DNA of 48,386 nt from Acidobacteriota bacterium (GCA_039028635.1 JBCCHV010000009.1:79446-127831); one strand, 5' to 3'; shown: positions 33,702-43,514, numbered from the stretch's first letter. Numbers and translations are program-made. Notes: generated by a model not told the origin, from the letters alone.

Positions 33702-34400
33702 ATGCCGCTGCAAGACGTGGCTTCATGGGGTAGATCGGAACCCGTGAGCGAAACCCATCAAGACGAACCGCCCGACCTCTCGCCATCGGAAAACCAGGCT
33801 GTGGAATCTCCCGCGCCGAAGCCTTCGGGCTCTTACGGAGAGGTCACGGCCCTGCTTCGACGCTGGGCACAAGGCGACCGAGGCGCCCTCGATCAGCTCA
33901 TGCCGAGGTTGATCGACGAGCTCAAGGGGTTGGCCCGGCGACAGCTCGTCGATGCGCCGGCGGACTTCACCCTCAGTCCGACGGCGATGGTGAACGAGGC
34001 CTACCTTCGTCTGGTGGGCTCACCGCTTAGCGGCTTTTCGGGGCGCGGTCAGTTCTTTGCTTTGGCGGCTCGGGTGTTGCGAGGTGTGCTGGTGGATCAC
34101 CTGCGGGCTCGATCGTCTGCCAAGCGCGGCGGCGACGCCGTGCGCCTGCCGCCGGAGCTGCTGGGGGCGGTGCCGGAACCGACGATGCTCGACCCTGAGA
34201 AGGTGCTCACGTTGCACGCTGCCCTGCGCCGCCTCGAGGAGATCGATCCGCGGCGCGGACGGGTGGTGGAGCTGCGCTACTTCGCTGGCTTGACGATCCC
34301 GGAGATCGCCGTCGAGCTGGAGGTGTCGGTACCGACCGTCGAACGCGATTGGCGAGTCGCGCGGCGTTGGCTAGCGAGCGATCTGGCGGGTCGCCGATGA
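33702..34400 (+). CDS. ECF-like RNA polymerase sigma factor (TIGR02999-type)
   Basis: The 232-aa protein has a ~45-residue Ser/Pro/Glu-rich N-terminal extension, then sigma region 2 (EVTALLRRWAQGDRGALDQLMPRL, SPTAMVNEAYLRLVG, QFFALAARVLRGVLVDHLRARSSAKRGG). Region 4 follows with its helix-turn-helix (ELRYFAGLTIPEIAVELEVSVPTVERDWRVARRWL). The region-2 pattern is that of the group found mainly in Acidobacteria, Planctomycetes and relatives, often encoded beside Ser/Thr kinases. The start at ATG 33702 has no clear Shine-Dalgarno sequence; GTG 33744 is an alternative. Its last 30 bases overlap the 3' end of the convergent kinase gene. Confidence 0.92.
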   Translation: MPLQDVASWGRSEPVSETHQDEPPDLSPSENQAVESPAPKPSGSYGEVTALLRRWAQGDRGALDQLMPRLIDELKGLARRQLVDAPADFTLSPTAMVNEAYLRLVGSPLSGFSGRGQFFALAARVLRGVLVDHLRARSSAKRGGDAVRLPPELLGAVPEPTMLDPEKVLTLHAALRRLEEIDPRRGRVVELRYFAGLTIPEIAVELEVSVPTVERDWRVARRWLASDLAGRR

Positions 34401-37400
34401 ACGCGGAGAGTCGTAGCGAGCGCTGACCCGTGACAGCAGTCGACGCCCGGTGGCGGCTACCGACGGGTCGGAGTTGGAGGTCAGCGCTTCGAGCTTTGGG
34501 ATCAGACCCTTGGGGGCTGCCGCTCCCGGCTTCGTCGTCAGGGATTCGATGGCGTCTCTCTGTGAATGTCGCCAGTGGGTGGAGTGCCACAGGGGTGGCC
34601 AGTGGCGGCGAATCTGGGCGAGAAGGAGGCGAGTCTCCTCGGGAGCTGCCGTCGCCTTTGTCTCGGCGAGAAGCAAGCCGACCTGGGTTGGCCAGGGGTG
34701 GCTCTCGCCATAGGTCGTCGCGAGGCGTTCGAGGGCTTTCTCGAGGGCCTTTCCGGCGGCCGCGAGATCTCCCATCTCGAGCTGCTGAGTCGCCCACTCG
34801 ATGCGGATCTGCTCCGCCACCGGAGACCACGAGGGCGATGCCTCGAGCCGCCGGATGGCTGGCGCCAAAGAATCTCGGGCGCGGTCGAGGTCGCCCGTCA
34901 GACGGAGGGAGCGGGCTCGCCAGGAGGTGACCACGGCGGTGAGCCAATGCTCCTCTCCGAGCCCTGAGTCGAGGGTGGCGAGGGCTTTCTCGAGGTCCGC
35001 GACGGCGGCCTGGCTCCTGCCGACGGATAGCCTGGCCCGGCCGCGATTGCCGAGGCTGATCGCGCTTCTCGGGTGGCTCTCGCCGAGGATTTCGGACCGC
35101 ACCTTCGCGGCCTGCTCGAAGAGGAGCAGCGCTTCTGCCGGAAGGTTGGAGGTCAGCAGCACGCTGCCGAGGCTGTTGGCGGTTCGGGCGACCGACAGGT
35201 GATCGTCCCCATGATGCTGGCGGTAGAGCTCCAGGCTTCTCGTCAGGTGTTCTCGCGCCGCCTCCAGGCGTCCTCGCCGCTGCTCGAAGGCGCCGAGATC
35301 CTCGAGTGCGTCGGCAACGGCGGGGGAAGCCTCTCCCGCACCGGCCCCGGCGAGTTCGAGCCGTTCCTCGAGCAGTCCCCGGGCCTCTTCGAAGTCGCCC
35401 GCATCGCGCAGCACCGTGCTCAGGTTGGCGAGGGCGACCAGGGTTTTGGGATGGGAGGGTCCGAGCACTCGGCGGTAGATCTCGAGAGCCTCGCGGAAGG
35501 ACTTCTCGGCGCCCTCCCGGCGGCCGTTCTCAAAGCGCAACACTGCGAGATTGGAGAGCGCCAAGCCGTGCATGACGGTGCCGATCGAGGCGCCTTCGAG
35601 TTGGTCGATCATCTCCAGGAGGAGACTCTCGGCGGAGTCGTGCCGGTCCCGCTGCGTCAACAGGTGGGCCCGGTTGATGCCGTAGGTCAAGGTTTGCTTG
35701 TCATCGGGGCCGAGCTCGCGGGATGCGAGGTCGAAGGCTTCTCGGTAGGCCTCGTTGGCGGCCTCCAGGTCGGACCGGCGCTCGTGGACGTTGGCCAGCT
35801 CGTTGAGGCAGTAGGCGAGCTCGGTTCGGTGCTTTGGGCTGGACTGCCGAAGACCTGCGATGGCTTGTCGAAGGCGCTGTTCGGCGTGATCGAGCTCACC
35901 GGTGAGCAGATCGCGGCGCCCAAGGGCGCAGTGGCTCTCCGCCGTCGACGGGTGGTTCGCGCCGAAGGCTGCACGGCGGGTTGCCCATCCCTCTTCCAAC
36001 AGCGGTGACGCCAGCTCCGGCTCGTTCAAGCCCAGATAGATCGACCCGAGGAGCTGCATTAGCTCGGTCTGCACGGCGGGCTCATCGGCGAGGTCCGTCA
36101 AGCGTCGCGAGCTGCCGGCCAAGACCTGACGCAGAGGGACATCGAGGCCGGAGCCCTGGTGGGGCTCGGCCTCTTCGAGCAAGGTGATGAGAAATCCCTT
36201 GACCCGTTCGGATCGCTGCACCGCTTGCTCCGCCCTCGAGCGCTGGCGTTCGCGCTCGAGGGCCACCGCGCCGAGCACGACGCAAACCAGGGCTGCCAGA
36301 GCGATGGCGAGGCGATGGCGGGTCAGGAACTTGCCGGCTCGGTAGGTCCAGCGGGCAGGTCGCGCCCGCACCGGCCGGTGGTCGAGGCTCCGGCGCAGGT
36401 CGTCCGCCAGCTGCTGCACCGACGGGTAGCGATCCTCGGGATCTCGTTCCATCGCCTGCAGGACAATGGCGTCGAGGTCGCCACGGAGTCGCCGCCGTTC
36501 GGCCCGCCGCGCGGCCGGGACTCGGTCGCTCGGCCGCACCGGGTCGCGCTCGCACTTCGCCATCAGCAGGGCGCCTTCCGAAGGCTCCTCGAGGGATTCG
36601 TCAGCGAACGGACGCCGGTCGGTGATCAGCTCGTAGAGCAGGGTTCCGAGGGCGTAGACATCGCAGGCGGTGGAAAGCGGTCCGCCGGCGATCTGCTCCG
36701 GTGCCGCGTAGGCCGGAGTCAGCATGCGAAGGTCGGCCCGGGTGCGGGTCACGGCGCGATCCGTCGTTGGGTCGAGCAGCTTCGAGATGCCGAAGTCGAG
36801 CAGCTGGGGCTCGCCGTTCGCGGTGACCAGAATGTTCGATGGCTTGAGGTCGCGATGAACCACCAGGTTGCGGTGGGCATACTGCACGGCATCGCAGATA
36901 CGCACGAACAGCCGCAGTCGCTGGTCGAGGTCGAGGGAGCGGCAAGCGACATCCACCGGTTGGCCCTCGATGAATGGCATCACCAGGTAGGGCCGGCCGT
37001 CTTCGAGCATGCCGCCGCCGCGCAGGGCAACGATGTGTGGGTGGCGCAGGGCGGCGAGGATCGCTCCTTCGCGGCGGAAACGCTGCACCAGATCGTCCGT
37101 GGCCATCCCTTGGCGCAGCACCTTGATCGCCACCGGCCGGGGATCCTCGGTACCGATCGCGGCGCCACGAAAGACCGTCGACATGCCGCCCTCGCCGATC
37201 TTGGCGGTGATCTCGAATCCGGCGATATGGTCCGGGTCTTGGGCCACCGGGACGGCGCGGAAATCGAACAGCGGCCGGTCGTAGGCATCGGCCACCGAGG
37301 TGTCGATCCGTAACAGGCGCTCGACCTCGCGACGCAGGGCCTGGTCGTCGCCGCAAGCCTCCGAGAGGTAGGCCTCCCGTTCGGCGGCGGGGAGCTCGAG

Positions 37401-37460
37401 GGCTCGGCCGAGCACGTCGGCGGCTCGCGACCAGAGGTCGACGGTTCGATCCGAAACCAC
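34371..37460 (-). CDS. Membrane Ser/Thr protein kinase with TPR sensor domain
   Basis: The 1029-aa protein has a Hanks-type kinase domain (about residues 80-345): GEGGMSTVF glycine loop, K113 in VAIKVL, E131, HRDLKPSN (D204), DFG (D222) and APEQ. One transmembrane helix follows at about 383-401 (LAIALAALVCVVLGAVAL). The outer ~600 residues are tetratricopeptide repeats of the kinesin-light-chain type (LAVLRFENGRREGAEKSFREALEIYRRVLGPSHPKTL and similar). A conserved N-terminal ~60-residue segment (WSRAADVLGRALELPAAERE) is typical of this kinase class. It probably relays protein-protein signals from the periplasm and may control the neighbouring sigma factor, an inference from gene pairing. Confidence 0.95.
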   Translation of the reverse strand: MVSDRTVDLWSRAADVLGRALELPAAEREAYLSEACGDDQALRREVERLLRIDTSVADAYDRPLFDFRAVPVAQDPDHIAGFEITAKIGEGGMSTVFRGAAIGTEDPRPVAIKVLRQGMATDDLVQRFRREGAILAALRHPHIVALRGGGMLEDGRPYLVMPFIEGQPVDVACRSLDLDQRLRLFVRICDAVQYAHRNLVVHRDLKPSNILVTANGEPQLLDFGISKLLDPTTDRAVTRTRADLRMLTPAYAAPEQIAGGPLSTACDVYALGTLLYELITDRRPFADESLEEPSEGALLMAKCERDPVRPSDRVPAARRAERRRLRGDLDAIVLQAMERDPEDRYPSVQQLADDLRRSLDHRPVRARPARWTYRAGKFLTRHRLAIALAALVCVVLGAVALERERQRSRAEQAVQRSERVKGFLITLLEEAEPHQGSGLDVPLRQVLAGSSRRLTDLADEPAVQTELMQLLGSIYLGLNEPELASPLLEEGWATRRAAFGANHPSTAESHCALGRRDLLTGELDHAEQRLRQAIAGLRQSSPKHRTELAYCLNELANVHERRSDLEAANEAYREAFDLASRELGPDDKQTLTYGINRAHLLTQRDRHDSAESLLLEMIDQLEGASIGTVMHGLALSNLAVLRFENGRREGAEKSFREALEIYRRVLGPSHPKTLVALANLSTVLRDAGDFEEARGLLEERLELAGAGAGEASPAVADALEDLGAFEQRRGRLEAAREHLTRSLELYRQHHGDDHLSVARTANSLGSVLLTSNLPAEALLLFEQAAKVRSEILGESHPRSAISLGNRGRARLSVGRSQAAVADLEKALATLDSGLGEEHWLTAVVTSWRARSLRLTGDLDRARDSLAPAIRRLEASPSWSPVAEQIRIEWATQQLEMGDLAAAGKALEKALERLATTYGESHPWPTQVGLLLAETKATAAPEETRLLLAQIRRHWPPLWHSTHWRHSQRDAIESLTTKPGAAAPKGLIPKLEALTSNSDPSVAATGRRLLSRVSARYDSPRSSATRQIAR

Positions 37461-37597
37461 TTTTAGAGAGGGCTGCTCAAGTTCATGCAGCGCTCAGCGT
37501 ATCAATTTTTTGTATATTCAGATATTAAATTTTTCGACTGAGCGATTGAATGGCGAATTGCTGCCAGCCTCGGTACCTGTGCAAGCACGACGGGTTG

Positions 37598-37626
37598 GAG
37601 CGGGCGCTCGTCTCGAACGCCCGCTC
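37598..37626 (-). terminator. Hairpin after the TonB-receptor operon
   Basis: GAGCGGGCG and CGCCCGCTC form a perfect 9-bp stem with an 11-nt loop, nine bases past the stop of the TonB receptor. No U-tract follows on the minus strand. Confidence 0.5.
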
Positions 37627-37634
37627 GGGTCTGC

Positions 37635-39896
37635 TCAGAAACTCAGCGCGAAGGTCAGGCGGGCCTGTCGCGGGGTGCCGGGAACGGCATTGGTGACCGC
37701 CGTTCGGCTGCCGCCGAAGAAGTAGACGTACTCCTCGTCGAGCAGATTGGTGATCGCCAGTTGAATGCGGTCGAGGCGGGCCAGGGGCGGTCGATAGGAG
37801 GCCCGCAGGTTGACCAGATCGTGGGCGCCACCGAAGAAGGCGTTGTCTTGGGTGATCGGATAGTCGCTGTAGGACTCCCAGGACAGGCCGAGGTCCAGGC
37901 GCTCGCCGAACCGCTGATCGAAGGCCAGGTAGAGGATGCGTTCCGGAACCCCCGTCGGTTGGCTGCCGGAGAGATCGAGGGGGCCCGAAAAGGTGCTGAC
38001 GACGAGCTCGTCCCACTCGGCGTCGACGCGGCTGTAGCGGCCCTCGATGCGACTGCCGCGGAAGCGATAGCTGACGGTGGCTTCGAGCCCCTGGCTGGTG
38101 AAGCGCTGGCCGGTGGTGGCGATGGTCGATGGCACGGTGAAGTCGTTGGCCGCCTCCGGATTGGAGACGAACACCAGGCGATCCTTCTGCTCGATCGAGA
38201 ACAGCGACAGTCCGTAGTCGAGTCGCCCGCCGAGCACCGAGCCTTTGGTACCGACCTCCAGGTTGCGCAGGGTCGTCGGGCGCGTTTCCCGGATGTAGCG
38301 ACTGGGATCCCACTGCCACACCGGTCCGAAGTTTGAGCTGAAGCCTTCGCCGGCATTGAGGTAGACGGTCTGTTGCGGGCCGATCGCGAACACCACGCCG
38401 AGCTTGGGGCTGATGTGGTCTTCCGAGTCGACGACCTCCGGCTGACGCAGGCGCAGCGGGCCGGTTTCGAGGAGGGTGCGGCGCTCGAAGTCGTCCCAAC
38501 GGGCTCCGAGGGTGATCGCCAGGCGCTCGCCGAGATCGAATTCGGTCTGCGCGAAGGCGGCGGTGAACTGGTTCTCGGTATCGCCCGAGAGATTGTGTTG
38601 GCGCTCCACGAAGCAGGGGTGGTCGCGATTGAGCACGGCCCCTGTCGCGAGATCGACCTCGATCAAGTAGAAGGCGAAGCCGCAGTCGAAGGTGAAGCCG
38701 AACTGGCCGGTCCAGCGGTCGGTCTCCACCAGGTCGGTGAGCTCGTAGCTGGCGCCCACCAGGGTGCGACTGTTGCCGAAGGTGTGCTCATAGGTCGCTT
38801 CCGCGAAGGAGGTGGTCTCCTCGACCTCGGAGTCGAAGCCGTTGACCCCCAGCACGCCGCGGCCCGGGTCGGTGCCGAAGAGGTCGAAGAAGTCGAGGAT
38901 GTTGTCGCTGTCGCGGCGGCGGTGGTGGAGCGTCGCCTGCAGGAGCTGGTCGCGGCCGAGCACCGAGGAGAGGCGCACCGCGGCCATCGTGCTGCGGCTG
39001 TCGATGCCGATGTCTCGGGAGCCGAGGAAGGCCTCGCGCCCACCGCCGACGGGAATCAGGGAGCCGTCGGCGAGGGTCGGGAGGACGCTGCCGTGCTCGA
39101 AATCCCGGTCGTGGAAATTCAGGTAGGTGTCGACGGAAGTCCGCTCGCTGACGGCGTACTGCCAGCGGGCGAGGAGCCCATAGCGCTGGTTCTCGTTGTG
39201 CTCGCGCCAGCCATCGGCGACCAGGCCATCGAGGTTGAGAAACAGGCCGTGGTTGCCGAACCGCCGGCCGAGGTTGAAGGTCGTATTCCAGTAGCCGTCG
39301 GAGCCGGCGGCGAGGCGCAGCTCTGTCTGGGTGTCGGCGGGAGAATGCAGGTTGTAGGCGATGGCACCGGCGATCCCGCCGCGGCCGTAGAGGGCGGAAA
39401 CCGGTCCGCGCACGATTTCGATTCCGGCGACGGCGCCATAGGGAATCTCGGACATCAGCACCTCTTCGTCACCGCTGACGAAGGGAATGCCGTCGACCAG
39501 GGCGAGAAAAGTGTCGTTGCCGTGGTTGCCGGTCACGCCCCGGAAGTTGACGAACAGGAAGGCGTCGTTGTCGCCTTCGCTGCGGCGAAAGAAGATGCCC
39601 GGCTGGCCGCGCAGCTCGTCGGCGCCGGCGTAGAAGCCGGCGTCGGTGAGCGAACCGAAGTCGAGGCTGGTGATGTGGGCCGGCACCTCGAGGGTGCGTT
39701 TCTCACCGCGGGTGGCGACGACGACGATCTCGTCGGTCACCGTTTCGGTGTCGTTGGGCTGGGACTGGTCTGCGGTCTCGGCCGGCTGTGCCCACGCCGG
39801 AAGGCCGACCAGGGCAGAGGGCAGCCCGCCGACGGCGAGCACGATGAGGAGGGTGGCGGAGGCGATCCTTCGGCGGCGATCACGGGAGGCAGGCAT
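37635..39896 (-). CDS. TonB-dependent outer-membrane receptor
   Basis: The 753-aa protein has a signal peptide (ATLLIVLAVGGLPSALVGLPAWA) and a TonB-box-like ETVTDEIVVVATRG. The plug domain includes LRGQPGIFFRR and PYGAVAGIEIVRGPVSALYGRGGIAGAI (in parts), and a 22-strand barrel ends in the aromatic LTFALSF. The family imports siderophores, metals, cobalamin or sugars. It is the last gene behind the ABC transporter, separated by 75 bases, with AAAGGAA before its ATG. The ligand is not obvious; its position in a metal-handling island suggests a metal complex. Confidence 0.95.
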   Translation of the reverse strand: MPASRDRRRRIASATLLIVLAVGGLPSALVGLPAWAQPAETADQSQPNDTETVTDEIVVVATRGEKRTLEVPAHITSLDFGSLTDAGFYAGADELRGQPGIFFRRSEGDNDAFLFVNFRGVTGNHGNDTFLALVDGIPFVSGDEEVLMSEIPYGAVAGIEIVRGPVSALYGRGGIAGAIAYNLHSPADTQTELRLAAGSDGYWNTTFNLGRRFGNHGLFLNLDGLVADGWREHNENQRYGLLARWQYAVSERTSVDTYLNFHDRDFEHGSVLPTLADGSLIPVGGGREAFLGSRDIGIDSRSTMAAVRLSSVLGRDQLLQATLHHRRRDSDNILDFFDLFGTDPGRGVLGVNGFDSEVEETTSFAEATYEHTFGNSRTLVGASYELTDLVETDRWTGQFGFTFDCGFAFYLIEVDLATGAVLNRDHPCFVERQHNLSGDTENQFTAAFAQTEFDLGERLAITLGARWDDFERRTLLETGPLRLRQPEVVDSEDHISPKLGVVFAIGPQQTVYLNAGEGFSSNFGPVWQWDPSRYIRETRPTTLRNLEVGTKGSVLGGRLDYGLSLFSIEQKDRLVFVSNPEAANDFTVPSTIATTGQRFTSQGLEATVSYRFRGSRIEGRYSRVDAEWDELVVSTFSGPLDLSGSQPTGVPERILYLAFDQRFGERLDLGLSWESYSDYPITQDNAFFGGAHDLVNLRASYRPPLARLDRIQLAITNLLDEEYVYFFGGSRTAVTNAVPGTPRQARLTFALSF

Positions 39897-39971
39897 GGTC
39901 GGTTCCTTTCGTCGCAGATTCGATCGTCAAAGTGGGGAATCGTGGGTCAAAGGGTGCTCCAGCGATGGTCG

Positions 39972-41345
39972 TCACTCGGCCACCGCCATGCGGTCGAGGC
40001 GCCGCCAGGCGAGGACGAAGGCCAGCAGCGAGGGCAGCGCCAGGCCGAGTACGGAACCGGCGAAGCGCCGGCGCGACACCGCGGGCTCGGCGAAGGTGAA
40101 CTGCGGCAAACGGTCGTAGTCGGCGGCCTCGAGGGATTGCCCGAGGAAGATTCGCGGTGCCAGCTCGGCATGCCATTCGGCGAGGAAAGTGCGTGCCTGG
40201 GAGGCGTAGGCGCGGTGGCGCCACAGGCTCGCACCGGCGGTTTCGATGAGGGCTTCTTGAGCCAGCACCGCCGGCGAGGCGTAGCCCCAGCGCTCGACCA
40301 GCCCTTGCTGCTGCCCGAGGCGCTGCTCGAAGTCGTCGATGAGCGGCGCGAGGCGGCGCTCGACGTCGCGCTCGGCGGCGTAGTACGCCGGCATGAAGCC
40401 GCCTTGCTCGCCGTTGGCGGCCAGCTCGGGATGCTCGTGGTAGTAGCGCGACAGCAACTCGGCACTCTCCCGCGAGGCGGCGCTCGATGCCTGCCGCATG
40501 GCGGTGACGTACTCCAAGCGGGAAGGCACTGGATGGGTCGCTCGAGCCACCACGTCGAGGAGGCCGGGCATCACCAGCACGACCACCAGCCAGAGCGCCG
40601 CCAACAGCGTGGCGCAGGTCTCCGGACGGCGCGCGACGGCCGCCACCAGGGCACAGACGGCGAGCCAGAAAACGCTGTAGAGCCAGGCGATGACCCCCCA
40701 GCCGGCGAGCCGCAGCCAGGCCGTCGACGGAGTTCCAGCGAGCAGCGCGGTGAGGGCGACGAGGGCGGTCAGCAGCAGGGTCAGCGGGATGAGGCGCGCC
40801 ACCACTTTGGCCGCGAGCAGACGACTCAGGCTGATCGGCTGGGTCAAGATCAACGCCAGGCGGCCGCCTTCGCGCTCGCGCGCCAGCATGTCGTAGGACA
40901 GCACCAGCACGAACAGCGGCAGCAGGTAGAGGACCACGAAACCGAGATCGAAGCGGCCGACCAGCAGGCTGAGTGGGCTCTCGAGCTGATAGCGACCGAA
41001 GAGGGTGTCCGGACGCCGCCAGATCGAGATCTCGGCGCGCTCCGGAAGCAGATCCGTGAGACCTACCGAGAACGCCGCTAGCGGGCCCGGAGGAAGGGCG
41101 GCGTAGGTGCTGGCGCCGCCGACGCGGCCGGGAGTCTCGGCGGCTGCTGCACGCTGCTCCGCCAAGCCAGACCGGGCCTGGAGCTCGGTGCTGGCGGTTT
41201 CGGCGGCTCGGGTTGCCTGCCAAGCGAGGCCACCGACGATGGCGTAGGCCACGGCCGCGAGAAAAAGCCCGCCGGCCCACCAGGTCGCCGCGGAGCGGCG
41301 CATCAGGGTCCATTCGTTGCGTACGATCGTCCAGATTTTGCTCAT
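39972..41345 (-). CDS. ABC transporter permease, DUF3526 type (second)
   Basis: The 457-aa protein has an N-terminal membrane helix (AATWWAGGLFLAAVAYAIVGGLAW), a large periplasmic loop, then a cluster of helices (FDLGFVVLYLLPLFVLVLSYD, LTLLLTALVALTALLAG, AAVARRPETCATLLAALWLVVVLVMPGLLD) and a C-terminal helix. The arrangement, including GRLALILTQPISLSRLLAAK, is that of ABC-2/DUF3526 permeases. Its ATG overlaps the stop of the first permease gene (ATGA). Together with the ATPase they form an ABC-2-type exporter resembling NosFY/gldA-like systems. Substrate unknown. Confidence 0.9.
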   Translation of the reverse strand: MSKIWTIVRNEWTLMRRSAATWWAGGLFLAAVAYAIVGGLAWQATRAAETASTELQARSGLAEQRAAAAETPGRVGGASTYAALPPGPLAAFSVGLTDLLPERAEISIWRRPDTLFGRYQLESPLSLLVGRFDLGFVVLYLLPLFVLVLSYDMLAREREGGRLALILTQPISLSRLLAAKVVARLIPLTLLLTALVALTALLAGTPSTAWLRLAGWGVIAWLYSVFWLAVCALVAAVARRPETCATLLAALWLVVVLVMPGLLDVVARATHPVPSRLEYVTAMRQASSAASRESAELLSRYYHEHPELAANGEQGGFMPAYYAAERDVERRLAPLIDDFEQRLGQQQGLVERWGYASPAVLAQEALIETAGASLWRHRAYASQARTFLAEWHAELAPRIFLGQSLEAADYDRLPQFTFAEPAVSRRRFAGSVLGLALPSLLAFVLAWRRLDRMAVAE

Positions 41346-42799
41346 GCTCGGCCTCCGGGAAGGACCTGCAGCCGGCGGCCGGCGCGGGCGGCGAGAATGG
41401 TGGCCGCCGCCAGCCAGAGGCCGAGCCAGGCGAAGGCCGGGATCTGTTGCCGGAGGACCCCGGCGAGGCCCGGTGGCTGGTAGGTGAAAGTCGGAGCGGC
41501 GCGCCAGAGCTCGACATCCGCGAGGTAGCCGAAGGCGGCTTCACCGGCGTTGTGGGTCAGGTCGTCGTTGAGGAACTTGACCAGGATACGCCGGTGGCTT
41601 TCGGCGGCCTGGGCGAAGTCGCGATGGCGGCTGACGTCGGTGCCGGCGATGGCCATCGAGAGGGCCCTCACGGCGAGCATTGGCGACAAGGCAGCGCCCC
41701 AGTTGTGGATCCGCTCCTGGCCGCTGTAGCGCTGCCACAGGTCTCCGTAGTGCTTGTCGTAGACCCGGTTGGAGTGCTCCTCGCTGGCCTGCAGCGAGAT
41801 GCCGGCGAAGGTCACCGGTAATTCATCGAGGCTTTCGACGTCGTATTCCTCCAGCACTCGCTGTTCGAGGGCGCTGCGCCGCTCCGCGGCGGTGCCGGCG
41901 CCGTCGACGCCGCGCTCGCTGTCTTCGGCGATGGCCGCGAAGAAGGCGCGGGGCGTTGGGATCGGATGGGTGCGCTCGGCGCCGTCGGCCACCAAGCGAG
42001 GAATCACCAGGGTGGTGAGCATCCAGAAACCGAGGAGCACCACCAGCGCCGTGCGCCCGTTGCGAGCCCAGGCGGAGACCGCCAGCACCAATGCCAGCAG
42101 GAGGGCGAAGTAGAGGCCGTAGACGCCGGCCAGCAGAGCGGCTCCGGCAATTCCCGAAGCGCTGGCTCCGCTGCCGAGGGCGGCAACGATGCCCAGGGCG
42201 AGGGCCGGCACCAGCACCAGCGCCAGGGCCGCGCCGAGGCCGAGGGCCTTGCCGAGCATCAGGGTGCGATTCTCGACTCCCAGGCTGACGAGCTGGCGGA
42301 GGGTGCCGCGATCGCGTTCGCCGGCAAAGGTGGCGAAGCCGACGAAGATCACCAAGAGCGGCGCCAGCGCCTGGAGGGTGAAGGCGGCGCTCAGCTCGCC
42401 AAAGCGCTGCAGCGCCGTGCGGTCCTCGGCCGGCCGCAGGGCGAAGGGATCCTGCCAGTGGGCCTCGAGCCAGACGGCCGAGCCGAGGTAGCCATCGACG
42501 CCGCGGTCGAGGGCCGAGAGCAACGGCCGAGGCTTGAAGGCGTAGCGGCCGAAATGGGCTGCTGAATGGGGGTTGCGGGCGCCCTGACCGAGCCAGGTTT
42601 GGTAGTCGGCGGCGCGCGCGCTGGCGATGGCTTGGCGATCCTCGCGCACGGTCAGCCAGCCGCTGGCGAGGCCGGCGACGAGCAGGAGGAGGACGCTGGC
42701 GGCGAGCACTCGGAAGCGGCCATCGCGAAAACTCTCGCGCAGCTCCTTGACGGCGAGGGTGCGGATCAACTGGAACCGCGAGGGCGTGGAAGGTGTCAT
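41342..42799 (-). CDS. ABC transporter permease, DUF3526 type (first)
   Basis: The 485-aa protein is a paralogue of the following permease, with an N-terminal helix (VLAASVLLLLVAGLASGW) and helices around residues 140-270 (LAPLLVIFVGFATFAGERDRG, LGAALALVLVPALALGIVAALG, LYFALLLALVLAVSAWARNG, LVVLLGFWMLTTLVIP). GERDRGTLRQLVSLGVENRTLMLGK is the cytoplasmic coupling segment typical of ABC-2 permeases. A long extracytoplasmic loop follows, then a last helix. It lies ten bases after the ATPase gene and four bases overlap the second permease, so all three proteins are made in linked amounts. Confidence 0.9.
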   Translation of the reverse strand: MTPSTPSRFQLIRTLAVKELRESFRDGRFRVLAASVLLLLVAGLASGWLTVREDRQAIASARAADYQTWLGQGARNPHSAAHFGRYAFKPRPLLSALDRGVDGYLGSAVWLEAHWQDPFALRPAEDRTALQRFGELSAAFTLQALAPLLVIFVGFATFAGERDRGTLRQLVSLGVENRTLMLGKALGLGAALALVLVPALALGIVAALGSGASASGIAGAALLAGVYGLYFALLLALVLAVSAWARNGRTALVVLLGFWMLTTLVIPRLVADGAERTHPIPTPRAFFAAIAEDSERGVDGAGTAAERRSALEQRVLEEYDVESLDELPVTFAGISLQASEEHSNRVYDKHYGDLWQRYSGQERIHNWGAALSPMLAVRALSMAIAGTDVSRHRDFAQAAESHRRILVKFLNDDLTHNAGEAAFGYLADVELWRAAPTFTYQPPGLAGVLRQQIPAFAWLGLWLAAATILAARAGRRLQVLPGGRA

Positions 42800-42809
42800 C
42801 GCCGCCTCT

Positions 42810-43514
42810 TCACTCGTGCATGTGCTCGAGGTAGATCTGCTCGAGCTGGGCGTGATCGACGGTGCTGGCGTCGAGTACTTCGAGCAGGCGACCGCGTTTC
42901 ATGATGCCGAGGCGATGCCCGACCTCTTTGGCCCGGAACAGGTCGTGGGTCGCCATCAGCACCGCGACGCCGTCGCCGGCGAGTTGCTGCAGCAGTGCCG
43001 AAAGCTCGGCGCTGGCCTGGGGATCGAGGCCGGAGGTCGGCTCGTCGAGCAGTAGGGCCTCGGCTCCCGTGGCCAGGGCGACGGCGATGGCGACTTTCTG
43101 GCGCATGCCCTTCGAGTAGGTCGACAGGCGCCGCGGAGCCGCCTCGGCCTCGAGACCGGCGCGTTCGAGGAAACCGAGCAAGGTGGTCTCGTCGCGCTCC
43201 TGGCGTCCGGTCAAGGCGGTGAGAAAGGCGAGGTTCTCGAGGCCGCTGAGGGAATCGTAGAGCTGGACTTGCTCTGGGATGTAGGCCAGCTTACGGCGTG
43301 CTTTGATCGGGGATTGGGCGACTTCGACACCGCCGACCAGGGCCTTCCCGGCGCTCGGTTCGAGAAAGCCGAGGAAAAGGTGAATCGTGGTCGTCTTGCC
43401 GGCGCCGTTGGCTCCGAGCAGGCAGAAGACCTGGCCCGGTTCGACGTTCAGATCGAGGCCGACGAGCGCGGCGTGGCCTTGGTAGTTCTTCGACAGCTCG
43501 ATGGCTTCGAGCAT
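42810..43514 (-). CDS. ABC transporter ATP-binding protein
   Basis: The 234-aa ATPase shows Walker A (LLGANGAGKTTT), Q-loop region (YIPEQVQLYDSLSG), signature (LSTYSKGMRQKVAIAVAL), Walker B (ALLLDEPTSGLDP) and H-loop (VLMATHDLF). The signature is a degenerate LSGGQ, usual for ABC-2-type exporters. The ATG at 43514 has GAGGAGA upstream and is preferred over the GTG 21 bases earlier. It drives the two DUF3526 permeases encoded immediately downstream. Confidence 0.95.
   Translation of the reverse strand: MLEAIELSKNYQGHAALVGLDLNVEPGQVFCLLGANGAGKTTTIHLFLGFLEPSAGKALVGGVEVAQSPIKARRKLAYIPEQVQLYDSLSGLENLAFLTALTGRQERDETTLLGFLERAGLEAEAAPRRLSTYSKGMRQKVAIAVALATGAEALLLDEPTSGLDPQASAELSALLQQLAGDGVAVLMATHDLFRAKEVGHRLGIMKRGRLLEVLDASTVDHAQLEQIYLEHMHE

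Noticed and set aside
38373-41081. 902-aa plus-strand frame opposite the TonB receptor and permease
   Set aside because: It spans two genes and their gap on the opposite strand and has only low-complexity Glu/Gly/Ala content.
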